DNA from: Branchiostoma floridae
Lineage: Eukaryota > Chordata > Leptocardii > Amphioxiformes > Branchiostomatidae
Reading direction: 5' to 3'
DNA length: 64,000 bases
Assembly (NCBI RefSeq): GCF_000003815.2
Contig: NC_049996.1
Location: 6,280,012-6,344,011 of the forward strand
Of this stretch, positions 45,601 to 60,600 are shown one piece after another. A program made the translations under genes and the position numbers. Positions within the stretch are counted from its first letter, which is position 1, and each line of letters starts with the position of its first letter. The notes beneath the pieces were generated by a model. It did not search any database and was not told the DNA's origin. It saw only the letters and a program-made list of their open reading frames with translations.

Positions 45601-48600
45601 CACAAGTTCTTTTCAACTGACCTCAAAGATATATTCTCCAGATAATTTCTGGATAACATTAGTACTGTTAACCTTACCTATATATTGGGCAAATTCCTGT
45701 AGTAGTAAACACTGTAAAATACATTAAATTTTGTGTTGGTTTTATTTTGAAACTTTGCAGTCTTCATCACAAATTCAAAACCTCTACACGAATTTTGTTG
45801 TCTTTTGCCTAACCCCTTTTCTAGGTGGCACCGTACGTACTGTGAATACCCTGTGCAGTAAAATTTTGTGTTGGCCATCTACATATATCACGGTGAAGAT
45901 GTACATTAGGGCACAATTAAATGCAATGTTCTTTCTATTGCTTGGACAGACTTGCCTGTCAACACGGGTAGAAAAGTAATACATTTAATGATTTATGTAT
46001 CCAGAGGGCAGTTTGGCATTTTGGCATACATGGACATTTTGACCTTCCATTGTTTTCTTATTAGAAAGAATTTGTAACAAATATTGATAGATCAGGGCAT
46101 AAAAGAACTCTAACTAGAGTTCGGGGACCTCATACCTCCATGAAATATTTATTGCTTTTTTGTGGATGGTATGTATGTTTATAGTCGGTTGTATTTGAGA
46201 GTAATGGTTATAAATATTATGGGAAAGTAGTGGTGTATTTATTTAATGACACAGAGGATGTCCATCTGATTAGTAATTATTAAAATGTGACACTTAATTG
46301 TGTAATGTGCGTTTAAGTCATAACATCAGCTGTTCACACGGTACAGAAATGAGATGCACACTTTCCTCTGATAGTCCTACATCAACTGTAAGATGAATAC
46401 TTGGCGCCAACCCCGTCTGCTAAAAAACAAGTACCATTGGCTACGAAAGAGACAACTAACAACTGTCCCTTATCGTAACGAAATCAGAACATCTGTATCG
46501 CCCATAAAACTTCTGACACCCAACCCATCTAAGATGAGAGGACCTAATGGCATTTTAATCACCATGTCACTCAAATCAGCAGTACAGTATATACGCGTAT
46601 GTGAGACATCCATACCTGTTAAGCATTACCGTTAAATGTACCTCAACTTCTTACAATTATACTTACGCTTCACATCTCCATGATATCCTAAGCAGACATA
46701 AATAAAACTAATTATCATATTAAAAAAACTCGGGGTTCCCCAAACAGCTGTCATACAAATCACCTCACTATCTGCTTGGAGCTAAGCCCATTAACAAACA
46801 CTTAAAGCAGGATGCCTGTTCCAATATATCACAGATATAGGGGGGATTTCTGATATTATTACATTGATTATAACGACAGATACGGCGCCCAAAATCACAT
46901 CGATTCGGGCTTTCATCACAGCCCACCAACACAACAAGTATGAAACCAATCCATCCAGCCATTCTTGAGTAATCTTGTACACAGACAGAGACACATAACA
47001 GAAAATATAACCTCCATGACATTTCATGGAGGTAACTACTGTGCCAACTGTTACAATTATTTCAAACAGTCCTAAGCAGACATAAATAAAACTACTGGGG
47101 GTTCCCCAAACAGCTGTCACCTCACTATCTGCTTGCAGCTAAGCCCATTAACAAACACATACAGCACGATTCCTGTACCAATATATCTCAAATATAGGGG
47201 TGATTTCTGATATTATTACATCGATTATAACGACAGATACGGCTCCCAAGATCTCATCGATTCGAGCTTTCATCACACCCTACCAACACAACAAGTATGA
47301 AACCAATCCATCCAGCCGTTCTTGAGTAATCATCTACACAGACATAGACACATAACAGAAAATATAACCTCCATTCCATGACATTTCATGGAGGTAAATA
47401 TGATTTTTTTTTTACCATATTTCCTTTTCCAGCTCCAGAACACTGCACTCGACCAAGCATCCGAGATCTTCAAAACTAATGAAGACCATGATATCTTATC
47501 TACACTGAAAGTGTCTGGAACCCAGGGAGATGCTGAAAGGGTGGAGGAGTACTGTGGAAAATTTACAGAACATTCAGAACAGCTGATTGAGGTTTGTACT
47601 GATTTCATGACAATTCACATGTGCAATGTAGTTTAAATGCTGTAACTGCATTTTTGTTATACAAAGCCATTTCAATGATGATTTTAGAATATAGCTTGAA
47701 ATTAAATTTAGTTTGAAAAAATTAAATGGTGGCATCCATTTGACTCGTATTTGGCACTTAGTCTCAGTAGGTATGTTTGTATTGTATGCCCAGTAAACTG
47801 CCTTATGGTGCAACACACCAAGTTTGTACTGAACAGTACAAGCTGCATACCCAGTAAACAGCCTTATGGTGTAACATACCAGGTTTGTACTGAACAGTAC
47901 AAGCTGCATACCCAGTAAACAGCCTTATGGTGTAACATACCAAGTTTGTACTGAACAGTACAAGCTGCATACCCAGTAAACAGCCTTATGGTGTAACATA
48001 CCAAGTTTGTACTGAACAGTACAAGCTGCATACCCAGTAAACAGCCTTATGGTGTAACATACCAGGTTTGTACTGAACAGTACAAGCTGCATACCCAGTA
48101 AACAGCCTTATGGTGTAACATACCAAGTTTGTACTGAGCAGTACAAGCTGCATACCCAGTAAACAGCCTTATGGTGTAACATACCAGGTTTGTACTGAAC
48201 AGTACAAGCTGCATACCCAGTAAACAGCCTTATGGTGTAACACACCAAGTTTGTACTGAACAGTACAAGCTGCATACCCAGTAAACAGCCTTATGGTGTA
48301 ACACACCAAGTTTGTACTGAACAGTACAAGCTGCATACCCAGTAAACAGCCTTATGGTGTAACATACCAAGTTTGTACTGAGCAGTACAAGCTGCATACC
48401 CAGTAAACAGCCTTATGGTGTAACATACCAAGTTTGTACTGAGCAGTACAAGCTGCATATCTCACCCCGGGAAGGACCCCTTCTCTTTTTGGCGACGCCT
48501 CAGTGGCTAGCCTAATAGTATACACATGTAGTATAGTACTGTACAGTGTATGCGTCCATTTGATATGAATTCCCAAAATTCCAGGTATTTTTCTACAGGC

Positions 48601-51600
48601 ATGTCAGGAATTTTAGTTGCATCATCCCTTAAAGAGGTTCCATGTACTGGGTTTATACATAAATGTCCTATAATTTAGGTGTTATTAGCTGCATTGACTG
48701 TTAACATCTATAAAGTATAAATGAAAAAAAAAATAGCAATGGTTCCTGAACAATTTTAGTATGATCCATACTAAACAAAAACCATTTAGTGTAGTCTCAA
48801 GTTAAATGAATTTTAATGAATTTTAATATTACTGTCTGTCTCTTACCCCAAATTCAGCCAGGTAAGGCTGCAAGGGTATGTGTGTGCACTTGATAATAAT
48901 GCTAGTTCCCCTTTATCTGTGTGGTAATTCCTATCCATTGTTTTTAAAAACAGTACTGTAAATGCAGAAACTTTCACAGTGATTTAATGTTCGCGGTTTT
49001 CGCGGTGGCCACCTTACCGCGAAATTAAAACCGCCGCAAAATTTTTTTCCATGGCAGTAACAGACTACAGTGCATAGTGCTTCTGCAAAATTGATACCAC
49101 CACGAAAAGCCCTTTTTCCCGCCACCGCAAAATTAAATACCCGCGAACTTAAATGCATTTACAGTATTTAGGGATTTCAAATCGATTAACAGTGGCTTCA
49201 AATAGCGGATACAAACTGTATTTTCAAGATGTTGCAGTTTTAACTACCATCCATTGACTTGATAACCCCAAATACCCTCTTTTTTGAAACAACAGATACC
49301 TGTAAAGGTGAACCTGTGTTAAACCAGTCATCTTATCTTAATACACTATGTGCTGTATACATGTAGGCCTGCAGGCTGCTGAGGCATATCGCTGGGAACG
49401 ACCCACTCTACATTACAGCCTGCCATGCAGAGAGCTGCATCAGAAACCTCAGTCCACAGGTATCTGTTATATTATTGGTTCAGGATATGTGACATGTAGT
49501 ATAGGCTCATAGAATGTAATACTATGTGTAAAATTGGATAGGGTGGTAGAGATGAACATGTCGTAGTATTATTGGATAAGTGTAGGTTAGAAATCTTAGT
49601 TTCTGAGGATTTGGAGTTCCCAACAGAATCACTTTGGCGGTAGCAAAAGGTATGTATGCCTTGAACGTTAGAGCGCAAGTCTTTGTCGGAGAATTTACCA
49701 ATATTGCGTATGGCAATATCAATCATTTTCGGTAGATTTGGATTTGGCAGGGTCAGTAATTGATTTTGAGACGATTGAAACAATGTTAGTTGTTGAGAAA
49801 GATTGGTGAGCACTCATGTGTTATTTATTGCTTGTGGTCAGTTGATCAGCATTTTCTCCATAGTGACCACCTGTCCATGGTGGCCACATTTCTCCAGTCC
49901 CTTGAGTGGCTGCTATAGACAGGTTTGACTATATATGGCTTAATCAAGATCTACATGTACTCCGGGGCTGGATGTACAAATGTACTAGGCTGTAGATTTG
50001 GATGCCTATACTTTAAGTCTGTGCTCATTATACTTAAATGTTGATAATACTTTTCAGTTGGCAACTGCAACACAGACACTTGTGGCAAACCCAGCCTCCA
50101 AAATAGCAAGGGAAAATCTGGATGTTTTCTGCGATGCCTGGGAGTCCCAAATCAACGAGATGTCTGTGCTTGTCAAGGAAATCAACGACTTCTGCTCAGG
50201 CAGGAAGGGTGAAAAGACAGTTTACTTGTCTCTTCCCAGGCCAGGGGTAAGAACAAATTGTATATGACTGTATTGTATACACTCGTACATATTTATATAC
50301 TTATTTTACGCTTGTGCAAAAATGATACAGTATCTTGCTATTCTCAGCACATGTGCATGTAACGTTTACTACATTCTACCTGGTAATATATCAAGGCCAC
50401 AGCATTAAAAAAAAACCCATTAATTTAGGAATAGTGTCACAGGGCTCGAAATACCACCTGCATATGCAGGTTAGTGCAGGTAAAATTGGAGCTGTACACT
50501 GTCAGGTATTTCTGGTGTCTACCCGCACCTAACCTGCACTGGTCCATGTACTGGGTTATACTATGCTGTAGGTGTATTTTGGATTTTTTAGCAGCTTCAT
50601 TTACTTTTACTTTTGTTATTTAAGTAACGGGGGCCGCCAGATATACCCCCAGCCCTAAGATGCCTGGATTTTTGCTGATCTTATTATGCATAAGTACGCC
50701 GTTGTTGCCACTGACTATGATGATTAGAAAGGTAAATAAACCAAGTCCAAACAAACAGCTTTTTTTTTTTGTATTAAATTTTTTTTTGCACATGTTCACT
50801 TCCCCCTTTTTTTTAAGACAGAATTTTCACAATAATGTTGGTAATGCCGAATCACTGTGGTCAATTTTTACTACATGTAGGTATTGGTGGCTCGTGGCTA
50901 TAAATAAACAACCAATGAAAAACAGCCACACAACTGTCATACACATAAGAAACAAAGCTTCACAAAACACTACAAATATTGGTCTTCAAATGTTTGTTGA
51001 GTAGAAGACCGGCCATAGAAAAAAAAACATGAGCATCACCGCCGTTGTTTTCCCTAGGGAGCGTGGCCCCGCAGGTGGCAGACAAGCGAACGGCCAAAAG
51101 ATTTGTTACTTTAAAAATGATTCGTACCGTCTATAAAAATGAAACTTCACAGAGTGATGTCGAATATGTTTCCCAATACGTACACAGATTTTTTGTGATT
51201 TTGTCGTTGTCGTTTTTCGTAATAATTTTGTTAGTCGGGCCGCCGCATTCAGTACATTTCGCCCATTTCCCATGGGGACCTGGATTGTGAATGATTTAGC
51301 CCTCCTCGCGGGAGACAAGAAGCACAATCACAATTCTACTGTCAAAAGAAAGCTAATATATCATAAAATTAGAATTTATATTCATGTTTGTCTAAATTGG
51401 TCACCAGCTTCCGAAGAGAGCAAATTCCAAAAGCGGGGCAAGTTAGGGCGCACTGTTTAACGCGGCTCAAAACGGAATTTATATTCACGATAACATCCTT
51501 GGTGTTTGCCAGTTGTAATGCAGAGGGTGAAGAGTTCATGAACAGTAAGGATGCCTTCCTTATTCAAGTATGGTCTCTAGATGAATGTGTTAAAAATTCA

Positions 51601-54600
51601 TTGATCAAAACTTGACCACTCTTTGGCAACTAGTGATGGAGCGCCGTTAGTTCGAGCGCGTAAAAAAGGGGGGCATCTTAGGGCGGCCCCCGTTATAAAG
51701 AAATAATGAAAATGGTTTCTAAACTGATTTTTGACTGATCAATACATGTACTTCCTAAATTCTGTGTGGTGCAGACTGTCCGTGCAGGTAAACTTTTTCT
51801 GGTGCAGTTAATTTCCAATGGTACAATGTACCTGCACCAGTACAGGTATGCAGCAAAAAGTATTTTGAGCCCTGGTGTCAGTAATCCCCATGGCAAGCCA
51901 TATGTAGAATGCAACACTGAGTATTTTAGCATCAGCAGAGGTACCAGCTGCGGGTAGAATCACCCGATGGCCAAAGAACAGAGGGTGATCTGATCCGCCG
52001 GACGGCTGGTTCAGAGGTTGATGCAGAATGCTGTATTTCATCCAAGCATTTTTAATAACACTTGCCGAAGATGCATGAATATGATTTGAATTCCCCACAA
52101 CACTTATGAAAAAGGCGTAATTTTACATATAGGAGGTACTGGGCGGGTTAACGCATGCTTTCAAAATGGTTCGTGTTCTTAAGCAAAGATGTGCTGTACT
52201 TCCAAAAAGGGACACTTCAAGGCATTTTGGTTGTCATATTGGACAGTATCAAGTTTTTTCTTTATGCACTGTAACATTGAATGTGTGATGTGAGGATGTA
52301 AAGTAGGATTCCACCTCCCATGCCTTGAGTAACTAATTGCATGAAAACAAGCCAGAAGATTGATAAACTTATTGCTTTCACATGCTACATTGTATTTTTT
52401 AGCTCAAAATTACAAGGTTTTAATTTTATAACTCTTTTCATTTTATAAAGAACTAGAAAGAATTTGCATACCAGAACAAGATTTTTACTGGGTTCTTAAA
52501 TGTGGCTGATTGAAATGATGACAGATTGATATGAACTGTCGTTTCATCAATAAGACTGCATTTAGTGACTTGCTTGCTTTAAATTCTACAAGTTGAGTGT
52601 TCACACATCTTACTGTATAATTTTGCTTCCCATGCCATGGCATCACAGCTGTATGTGCAGTATTATCCGGTAACTACATGTATTGTCTAGGACTGTGTCT
52701 GTTGGCATGATGAGGCAGCATGCTGCCACCAAAGTGGTGGGGTCATTTTGTGTCAGCGCTTGCATGACTGGCTACACTGGTTACTGCTTTTGTAATACAA
52801 ACAAGTGAGCTGCATGTAGTATGAGGATGTTCAGATGACTGCATACAAAATGTATAACACTCGTTCTCAGTGAAATGTGCAAATTAGCAATGATAAGTTT
52901 GAAAAATACCAAAAATGTAGATCAGCTGATCAGTCATACCTTCATTTTGAACCTTATGTCTTGGAAAATATCTCCACTAATGACAGCCAAAAATGATGGC
53001 TTTATTCTGTGCCGAATTGGTTTGACATACATGTTCATGTATTAAAGGCAGGCATAACAAATGTTTGTTACAACTAACAGTATAATTTAGCTTTATACTA
53101 AGTTTTTGAAATAATAGCTTTTGGCTACATCATTAAGGTATATGAGGACTTGCATAGGGTCATATAGAAAGTGTTGTATATGTTTATTCTCCAAGCAGAG
53201 GTTGGGTAGCAGTAGCCTGGATTTTTACTGACTCACTCCCCTCACATATGCCTCAGAACGCACCAGGAGCAGAGCGGAACATGAAAAAATTGTTACTACG
53301 CAAATTGTTTTACTGCCCTTGATGAATGCGCATCTGGCACATCGGGAACGATGTTCTGTAGACAAATGCGTTACTCATTTCATTTTCTTCATAATTATAT
53401 GCTTGGAGTTGGTTTATAAAACTTCGGCATTGATTATGCAAATTAGATCCCAAGTTACAATTAATTGATATCAAATTGTATCAAGCATAACTTAAGCTAT
53501 CAGCATACCAAAAATCATGATGATCCTTTGATCCATTCTTGACTTATTCTCTTTCAAAGTCTTTAAATACACCCCTTACTCTCTTCCCTCTTTCTCAGTT
53601 ACATATGTGACAACTTTGATGAAAGTACTATAATGGAATGCAGTGGATTTATAAACTTTTCCTCATCAATTATGCAAATTAGCTGTTAATTTGCATAATA
53701 AGTATCACATTATATAAGTCTTCACTTAGGCTATCTACATGCCAAAAATCATGACGATCCGTCAACACGTTCACATTTTTTCATTAATTATGCAAATGAG
53801 ATCATCATTTGCATGATAAATATGTATTGACATTTCTCTCTTTCTCAGCTACATATGTGACAAGTTTTAAAGTCCTATCATGGAACGTAGTGAATTTATA
53901 AAATATCCTCATTAATTATGCAAATTAGCTCTCATTATGTTTGTCTTCACTTATGCTACCTACATACCAAAAAACATGATGATCCGTCAACATCTTCATA
54001 TTTTCTCATTAATTATGCAAATGAGGCCATCATTTGCATAATTGATATCTATCGACATTTCTCTCCTTCCCAGCTACATATGTGACAAGTTTGAAAGTCC
54101 TATCATGGAATGCAGTGGATTTATAAATTTTCCTCATTAATTATGCAAATTAGCTGTTGATTTGCATAATTAGTATACCATTATGTAAGTCATCACTCAT
54201 TCTATCTACATACCAAAAATCATGACGATCCGTCAACACGTTGACGTAGAGTTATTCTCGTCCAAAGTTTGAAAGGAAACCGGCGCCTGCAGTTCCAAAA
54301 AAGCCGCTAGGGGGCCCAAACTCACAGCACACTCTCTGCCTCGAGGGCTATCTACCACTCAAAAATCATGATCACAGCATGTCCAGAACAGGAGATATCA
54401 AAAATTGAGGTTCTGCTGCAGTACCTTAGCAAGCCGCTAGGGGGCCCATTATCGAACTTGACCTTCGTTTTCCCGACCCCTACCCACCTACCAAATATTA
54501 TCGGGATTCATCCAAGACTTCTTGAGTTATGCTGTTAACACACACACAGACACACACACAGACTCACAAGCCCAAAACATAACCTTAGCCATTCTGGCAA

Positions 54601-57600
54601 AGGTAATAATAATACATAAAAATAACATGTATGAGTACATGCAATATGTATGAGTATATTGCATGTAGTAAATACCCTAAACTGGGAAAAACACATTTTA
54701 GTAAATTAGGTTTACAGCTCCATGGGGTTATCTCGAAATGGCTGACAGTGTGTGGAGCCTGAGTTTTAGAAGGTCAATTTTGACTGGACAAATCTCCTCT
54801 TTAATTTCTGTTTGAAATGTGAACAAACCTACACTAAGTCTTGGTTCTCCGACTTTTCTAGATCATGGAGACACATTGATGATAGCTCAATTTTATGTAT
54901 CATGACTGAGCTACGACCGACTTGATTGAGTGTTGTTTGCCCCGACTGGCAGACAGGAAACAGGTGGAGAGCAAAGCTATAGCTGGTAAAAATCCTGGCT
55001 ACTACTAATCCCCGTGACCCAACCTCTGCTTGGAGATTAGTATATGTTGTCACTCAGTATCATTAAACATATTCAATATAGTGCTAGTAAAAGTTTTTTT
55101 TGTCATATTTGCATGGCTACCATTATTAGAAATTGCTCGCTGAAATTTGAATTGGGTGCTAATAGTGTGGCATCTGAATAAGGCCAGTCTTTAGAAATTT
55201 GGAAACTTTGAAACTTTAAGGAGGAAAATTTGATGATCATGGCATAAATGATAAGTACATGTACATGTATATAGGTGGCAATGATTATACATTTGTAACA
55301 CTTAAGTGAAGTTCAAACTGCACAAATTAGAACATCATAATGCATATAATTATCTTGGGACCTCAGGTTTTAAATCAGATTACAAAATATCACTCGTTCA
55401 AGTCTGTGTACATGTATGTGCATATATACATTTTATATATGTTTCGGAAAGGTAAATTTGGATAACGTTACATACTACTAGAGAGATGAAGGTGTTGAGA
55501 GAAAAGTTGACTAAGATACAGCATGTGCATGTACTACTGATAAGCTGATCATACTGTGTATGTTTGTATTCTGTACTGTTGATGTTGCTGTTTGTTTCCT
55601 TGTTACTCAGAAACATGGAACCACCCTGAAGACAATCAAACCCGTAAAGCTGGATGCTGAGGTATGTTACTTACACTGTCCTGCAGCTGTGGAACACAAA
55701 CACTAAGACCCTGCTCAGGATGCAAAAATCAAAACAGTCTGATCAGTTTACATTATCCATCTGCAGCCAGATGGCAGAGAAAGTTTGACATGCACGGCGT
55801 GTCTACGTGCTCCCAAATCCGTTGGATTCCGTACAATTTTCCGTACAATTTTGTACGGAGAATTACCACTTGCGGATTCCAAAAGATTGCCCACGTTTTT
55901 GCACGTAGACAGCACGCATTTGCACGTACAGCGGGTTGTGCCCTCAGCTTAAAGGACTCCTACTGTAACAGTTGTATATGATCAAAACTTTACTCTCTCT
56001 AAAATTTCATTTGAAAGAATGTTTCAGTTCTTCATTCAATACAAATTAAATTGGCTCCCATGACAAAAAAACTCCCTTGACAAAATCTGGGGTCATTTGG
56101 CTTTGATGTGATGAAACAGCCTTAACGTTATATCTTCAGCTGTGAACATCAAATTTTTGTTGTTGCATGACTACATTCACGATTAAGACAGTTTTCAGCT
56201 GATACCACACTTGTAGGCAGAAATTTAACGTTTCTCTTCATTTGAGCTGACCAGTGTTAACTGACACCTAGTAATATATCTGGCAAATGAGTAAACAATA
56301 ATTTCTTTCTGTTAGACAAGTATGTCAATATCATAGAGTATCTTTGTCACTTATGCAATATGTTATATTTCCTTTCTAGTCATGCAAAAATATTGGAATT
56401 TCAAAGCACAAATCTGTCGCACTGAGAACAACCTTATTCTGAGATGAGGAAACCTTGATTGGTGGAAAGGAAACCTTGATCGGTGGAAAGAAGACCCTCA
56501 ATTATGAGAAAAGTTTATTTTCAGGACAGTGGGCCAATAAGAATCTGTTTTGCTAAAATAGGAACAAGCCAAGATAGCCAAGCTGGGTCTGGAGATGAAA
56601 CTGATGACATCGGAGTTGGATGCAGAGACAGAGAAATGGGAGGATCCTGACAATGACATTGTGAAGAAGGCACAGAATATGTCCAGTATGTCTTACTCCA
56701 TGTACCTTTTCACAAGGTAGGGAATTCTTCAAACATCATATTTTTCTTTACACAACTCCAAATATTACCATAATTATGAGTTTTTCAGTAGTGCTCAGTC
56801 TTCCTGAGAGTTCTCCTTTCCACTGCTAGGTGGCATTGTGCAGTCATGGATGGGGAAGAGGGAGGAACACATACAATGTACAGTCAAACCTCTAAGTGAC
56901 CACCTGGCCATTGTGGTCACTTTTTGTCAGTCCCTTCGATTCTCCCATTCTTCTTCTTGCACAATGTTGGTAAATGTGCCGACATCGCTTGCCAATCGCG
57001 TTCTAATGTTCAAGGCACGCGCACTTTCTGCTACCGCCAAAACGACCCTGTCGGGACTCCAAATCCTCGCAAACTACGATTTCAACTCGGCGCAGGGTGA
57101 TATACGGCTGCTGTAGGGGGCAATAGACAGGACCAGAAATCATGTGGCCGTGGTCTTGGCCACATTGGACAAGTGGCGGCTATAGACTATTTCTTAATGC
57201 TTAGGTCGATTGGAAAACTCCAAGGGACCAACAAAAAGTGACCGCAATGGCCAGGTGGTCACTATGCAAAGGTGGTGGCTAATACAGGTTTGTCTGTGTC
57301 TGGTATGTGGGTGGGTGTTCTGCGTGACCTCGGTAGTACAGCAGAACAACTTCAGAATTGATGTTTGTATGTTTTTACCTGGACATGCTATTGTCTTTAT
57401 TTTTTTGGGTGGCAGATACCACACTCATATATAAGTAAGAAGTCATGTAGGTTGCTCGCTCTTAGACTGTAGTTTTGTTTTTGTAAAAATATTAAATGCA
57501 AATTAATGACTAAATTCAGTAATTTAGTGTTTTCCATAAGACTTTCATAAAACATAATAATCAAAGGTGAGACAGTAACAGATACTACTATGCAAACATG

Positions 57601-60600
57601 TCCAATTTCCATAATTAAATGTAAAAGTGCCCATATATATTCCCAAGTGGTAAATGGTGTGAATTACCTACTTGTGACTGTATCAAATGTAAAAGTTACA
57701 TGCAACTCAATAATAAAGTAAAGGACTTGTTTCCAAACTTGCTTCCTTTGTGCTGCAGGGGAGAAGGCCCACTTAAGACAACCCAAGATTTGTTTAGCCA
57801 GGCAGAGGTAAGGCTATGAACAGATATTATAATACAAACATGTACATGTGTGTAGTTGCCATGTTCATGTTGGCACTCATTCTGTTGAATAGACAGTGTT
57901 CTCTTTCGATGACAGCAAACATTCACCTGATGATATCATTATTTGATGTACAGGACAAGAGAATCAGGATGATCGTAATATCCAAGGCTTGTTCTTGGCC
58001 CTTCAGTGCATTTTGTATTCCTGAACAGAATAACCTTTTTTGATATACAGAAATAGCTTTCTTCTGTAAGCTTGATCTGAGTAAGTACTAAGTAAGTATA
58101 TCATGGCCCAGTAGTTACTGGAAATGGACCGTTCTGCAATATTTTCCTTTACTGTATTTTGTTTTGTGTTCTATAGCACTTTGCTGAAGAGGGAAATAAG
58201 CTGTTCAAAACTGTCCGAGATTTCTCAGCTGATGTAAGTACATTTTCATGTTGTAACTTTGGAATCCTGTCATTATTTGGCTTGTCCAGTGTTACCTTAC
58301 ATTAAGGACATGTTGATTTGATTATATGGATGACATTCTCTGAGAACCCCAAAACTGATGCGAGCTTGCAAAAGAAAAAAGTTTGTCCCAAAATAAAGTT
58401 GTCTTCATTATAGAATGGAGGGTTCAACAAATGACAGAACACATTGAATATTGAACAATATTGTCTTCATAATTTGTTCTTTCACATCTTGTTTGACCTA
58501 ATGACCTAATTAAATTTGAACTTGGCATTCTTTGACATTAGTGTACATTTTCCATTTTTTTGTGTGCATTATCTATGACATATATTTGCTCATTTTGCAG
58601 ATGCTTTGTATGGTTTACAATATGGTCGAAAACTTTTTTCTGCATTCATCTAATGTTCTATGTTGTGATGTATGATGTATTGGGATTTAGCTTGCTCCCT
58701 GCTGTACCCAGAGTTCTCTGTTTTTCCGGCATAAATTGGTCTGTGGTTATACTTAGTGTGGCTTGTCTTGTTTTTCTTTTAGATGAAGAGAAACCTACAA
58801 AGTAATGTGTACGTCTTCTCTTTGTCAGATCCCAGATGGAGTCCATAAGGCAGAACTGCTAGCTCACCTGGATAAAATCCCAACATTCTGTCAGCAGCTC
58901 AACTTTACTTGTAAAAGCCCCACAGTTGGCAAACAAGCCACATTCACCAAGGTAGGTTTCCCTACATGAAAACATCTTTCGTTTTGCCTGAGTGCTCTTT
59001 TTCTTTCTTCTTCATCTTGTTATTCAGTCAGGAGCCAAACAGAGCTATTTAAACAGAGAACTACCGTGAATCAATCAGAGCTAATCTATATTGGCATATT
59101 ATATATCAGGGCTCAAAATTCATATTTGGGATTAGGTGCACTGTTGCACCCAGCTTAAAAAATTGGGTGCACCAAAAAGTTTTTGGGTGTGCCACTTAAA
59201 CTAAAGTAGAATGTGAAAAAACCTAATAACAAATCTTAGTTACAAACTATCGAATTCTTAAACAAGTAACATGACATTTTCTAAATCTTTGTAACACTTA
59301 GATGTCAAGAATATCATGTATACTAGTATACTTCGATAGCTTGACATACACAAACCTAAGAAAATATTTGGGTGCACCCTGTGCACCCACTGAAAAAAAA
59401 TAGGTGCACATGCACCCAGTATTTCGAGCCCTGTATATGTAATGGGGGCCGCCCTAAGATGCCCCCCCTTTTTACGCGCTCGAACTCACGGCGCTCCATC
59501 ACTAGTTGCCAAAGAGTGGTCAAGTTTTGATCAATGAATTTTTAACACATTCATCTAGAAACCATACTTGAATAAGGAAGGCATCCTTACTGTTCATGAA
59601 CTCTTCACCCTCCGCGTTACAACTGGCAAACACCGAGGACGTTATCGTGAATATAAATTCCGATTTTGAGCTGCGTTAAACAGTGCGCCCTAACTTGTCC
59701 CGCTTTTGGAATTTGCTCTCTTCGGAAGCTGGTGACCAATTTAGACAAACATAAATAAAAATTCTAATTTTATGATATGTTAGCTTTCTTTTGATAGTAG
59801 AATTGTGATTGTGTGTGCTTCTTGTCTCCCACGAGGAGGGCTAAATCATTCACAATCCATGTCTTGTTTCATGGGAAATGGGCAAAATGTACTGAATGCG
59901 GCGGCCCGACTAACAAAATCGTTACGAAAAACGACAACGCCAAAATCACAAAAAAATCTCTGTGTATGCATTGGGAAACATATTCGACATCACTCTGTGA
60001 AGTTTCATTTTTATAGACGGTACGAATCATTTTTAAAGTAACAAATCTTTTGGGCGTTCGCTCGTCTGCCACCTGCGGGGCCACACTCCCTGGGGAAAAC
60101 AACGGCGGTGATGCTTATGTTTTTTTTTTCTATGGCCGGTCTTCTACTCAACAAACATTTGAAGACCAATATTTGTAGTGTTTTGTGAAGCTTTGTTTCT
60201 TATGTGTAAGACAGTTGTGTGGCTGTTTTTTATTGGTTGTTTATTTATGGCCACGAGCCACCAAAACCTAGTAACAGGTGACCACAGTGATTTGCCAGTA
60301 CCAACATTATTGTGAAAATTCTGTCTTCAAAAAAAGGGGGAAGTGAACATGTGATAAAAAATTTTAAGAGAAAAAAAAGCTGTTTGTTTGGACTTGGTTT
60401 ATTTTCCTTTCTAATCATCATAGTCAGTGGCAACAAACACGGCGTACTTATGCATAATAAGATAAAAAAATCTGGGCACCTTAGGGCAGGGGGCATCTTA
60501 GGGCGGCCCCCATTAACAGTTATATGCAAATGTATTTTTGTTTGTGACATAACAAAACCTGTATCTGGTAATCACCTTCACCAAGAAGGTTATGTTTTGG

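Larger units (their letters stand above)
53186..55039. mobile_element. Large composite flanked by TCTCCAAGCAGAGG inverted repeats
   Basis: 53186-53230 (ATTCTCCAAGCAGAGGTTGG, then CCTGGATTTTTACTG) is the inverse of 54985-55039 (TAAAAATCCTGGCTACTACT, then CAACCTCTGCTTGGAGATTA). Same terminal family as 20272-20391. Inside are the octamer tandem array and the GCTAGGGGGCCC repeat. It may be one 1.85 kb element or two solo copies. Confidence 0.55.

Noticed and set aside
47791-48461. CRISPR-like array
   Set aside because: Units are contiguous 61 bp tandem copies with no unique spacers, and the setting is an animal intron.
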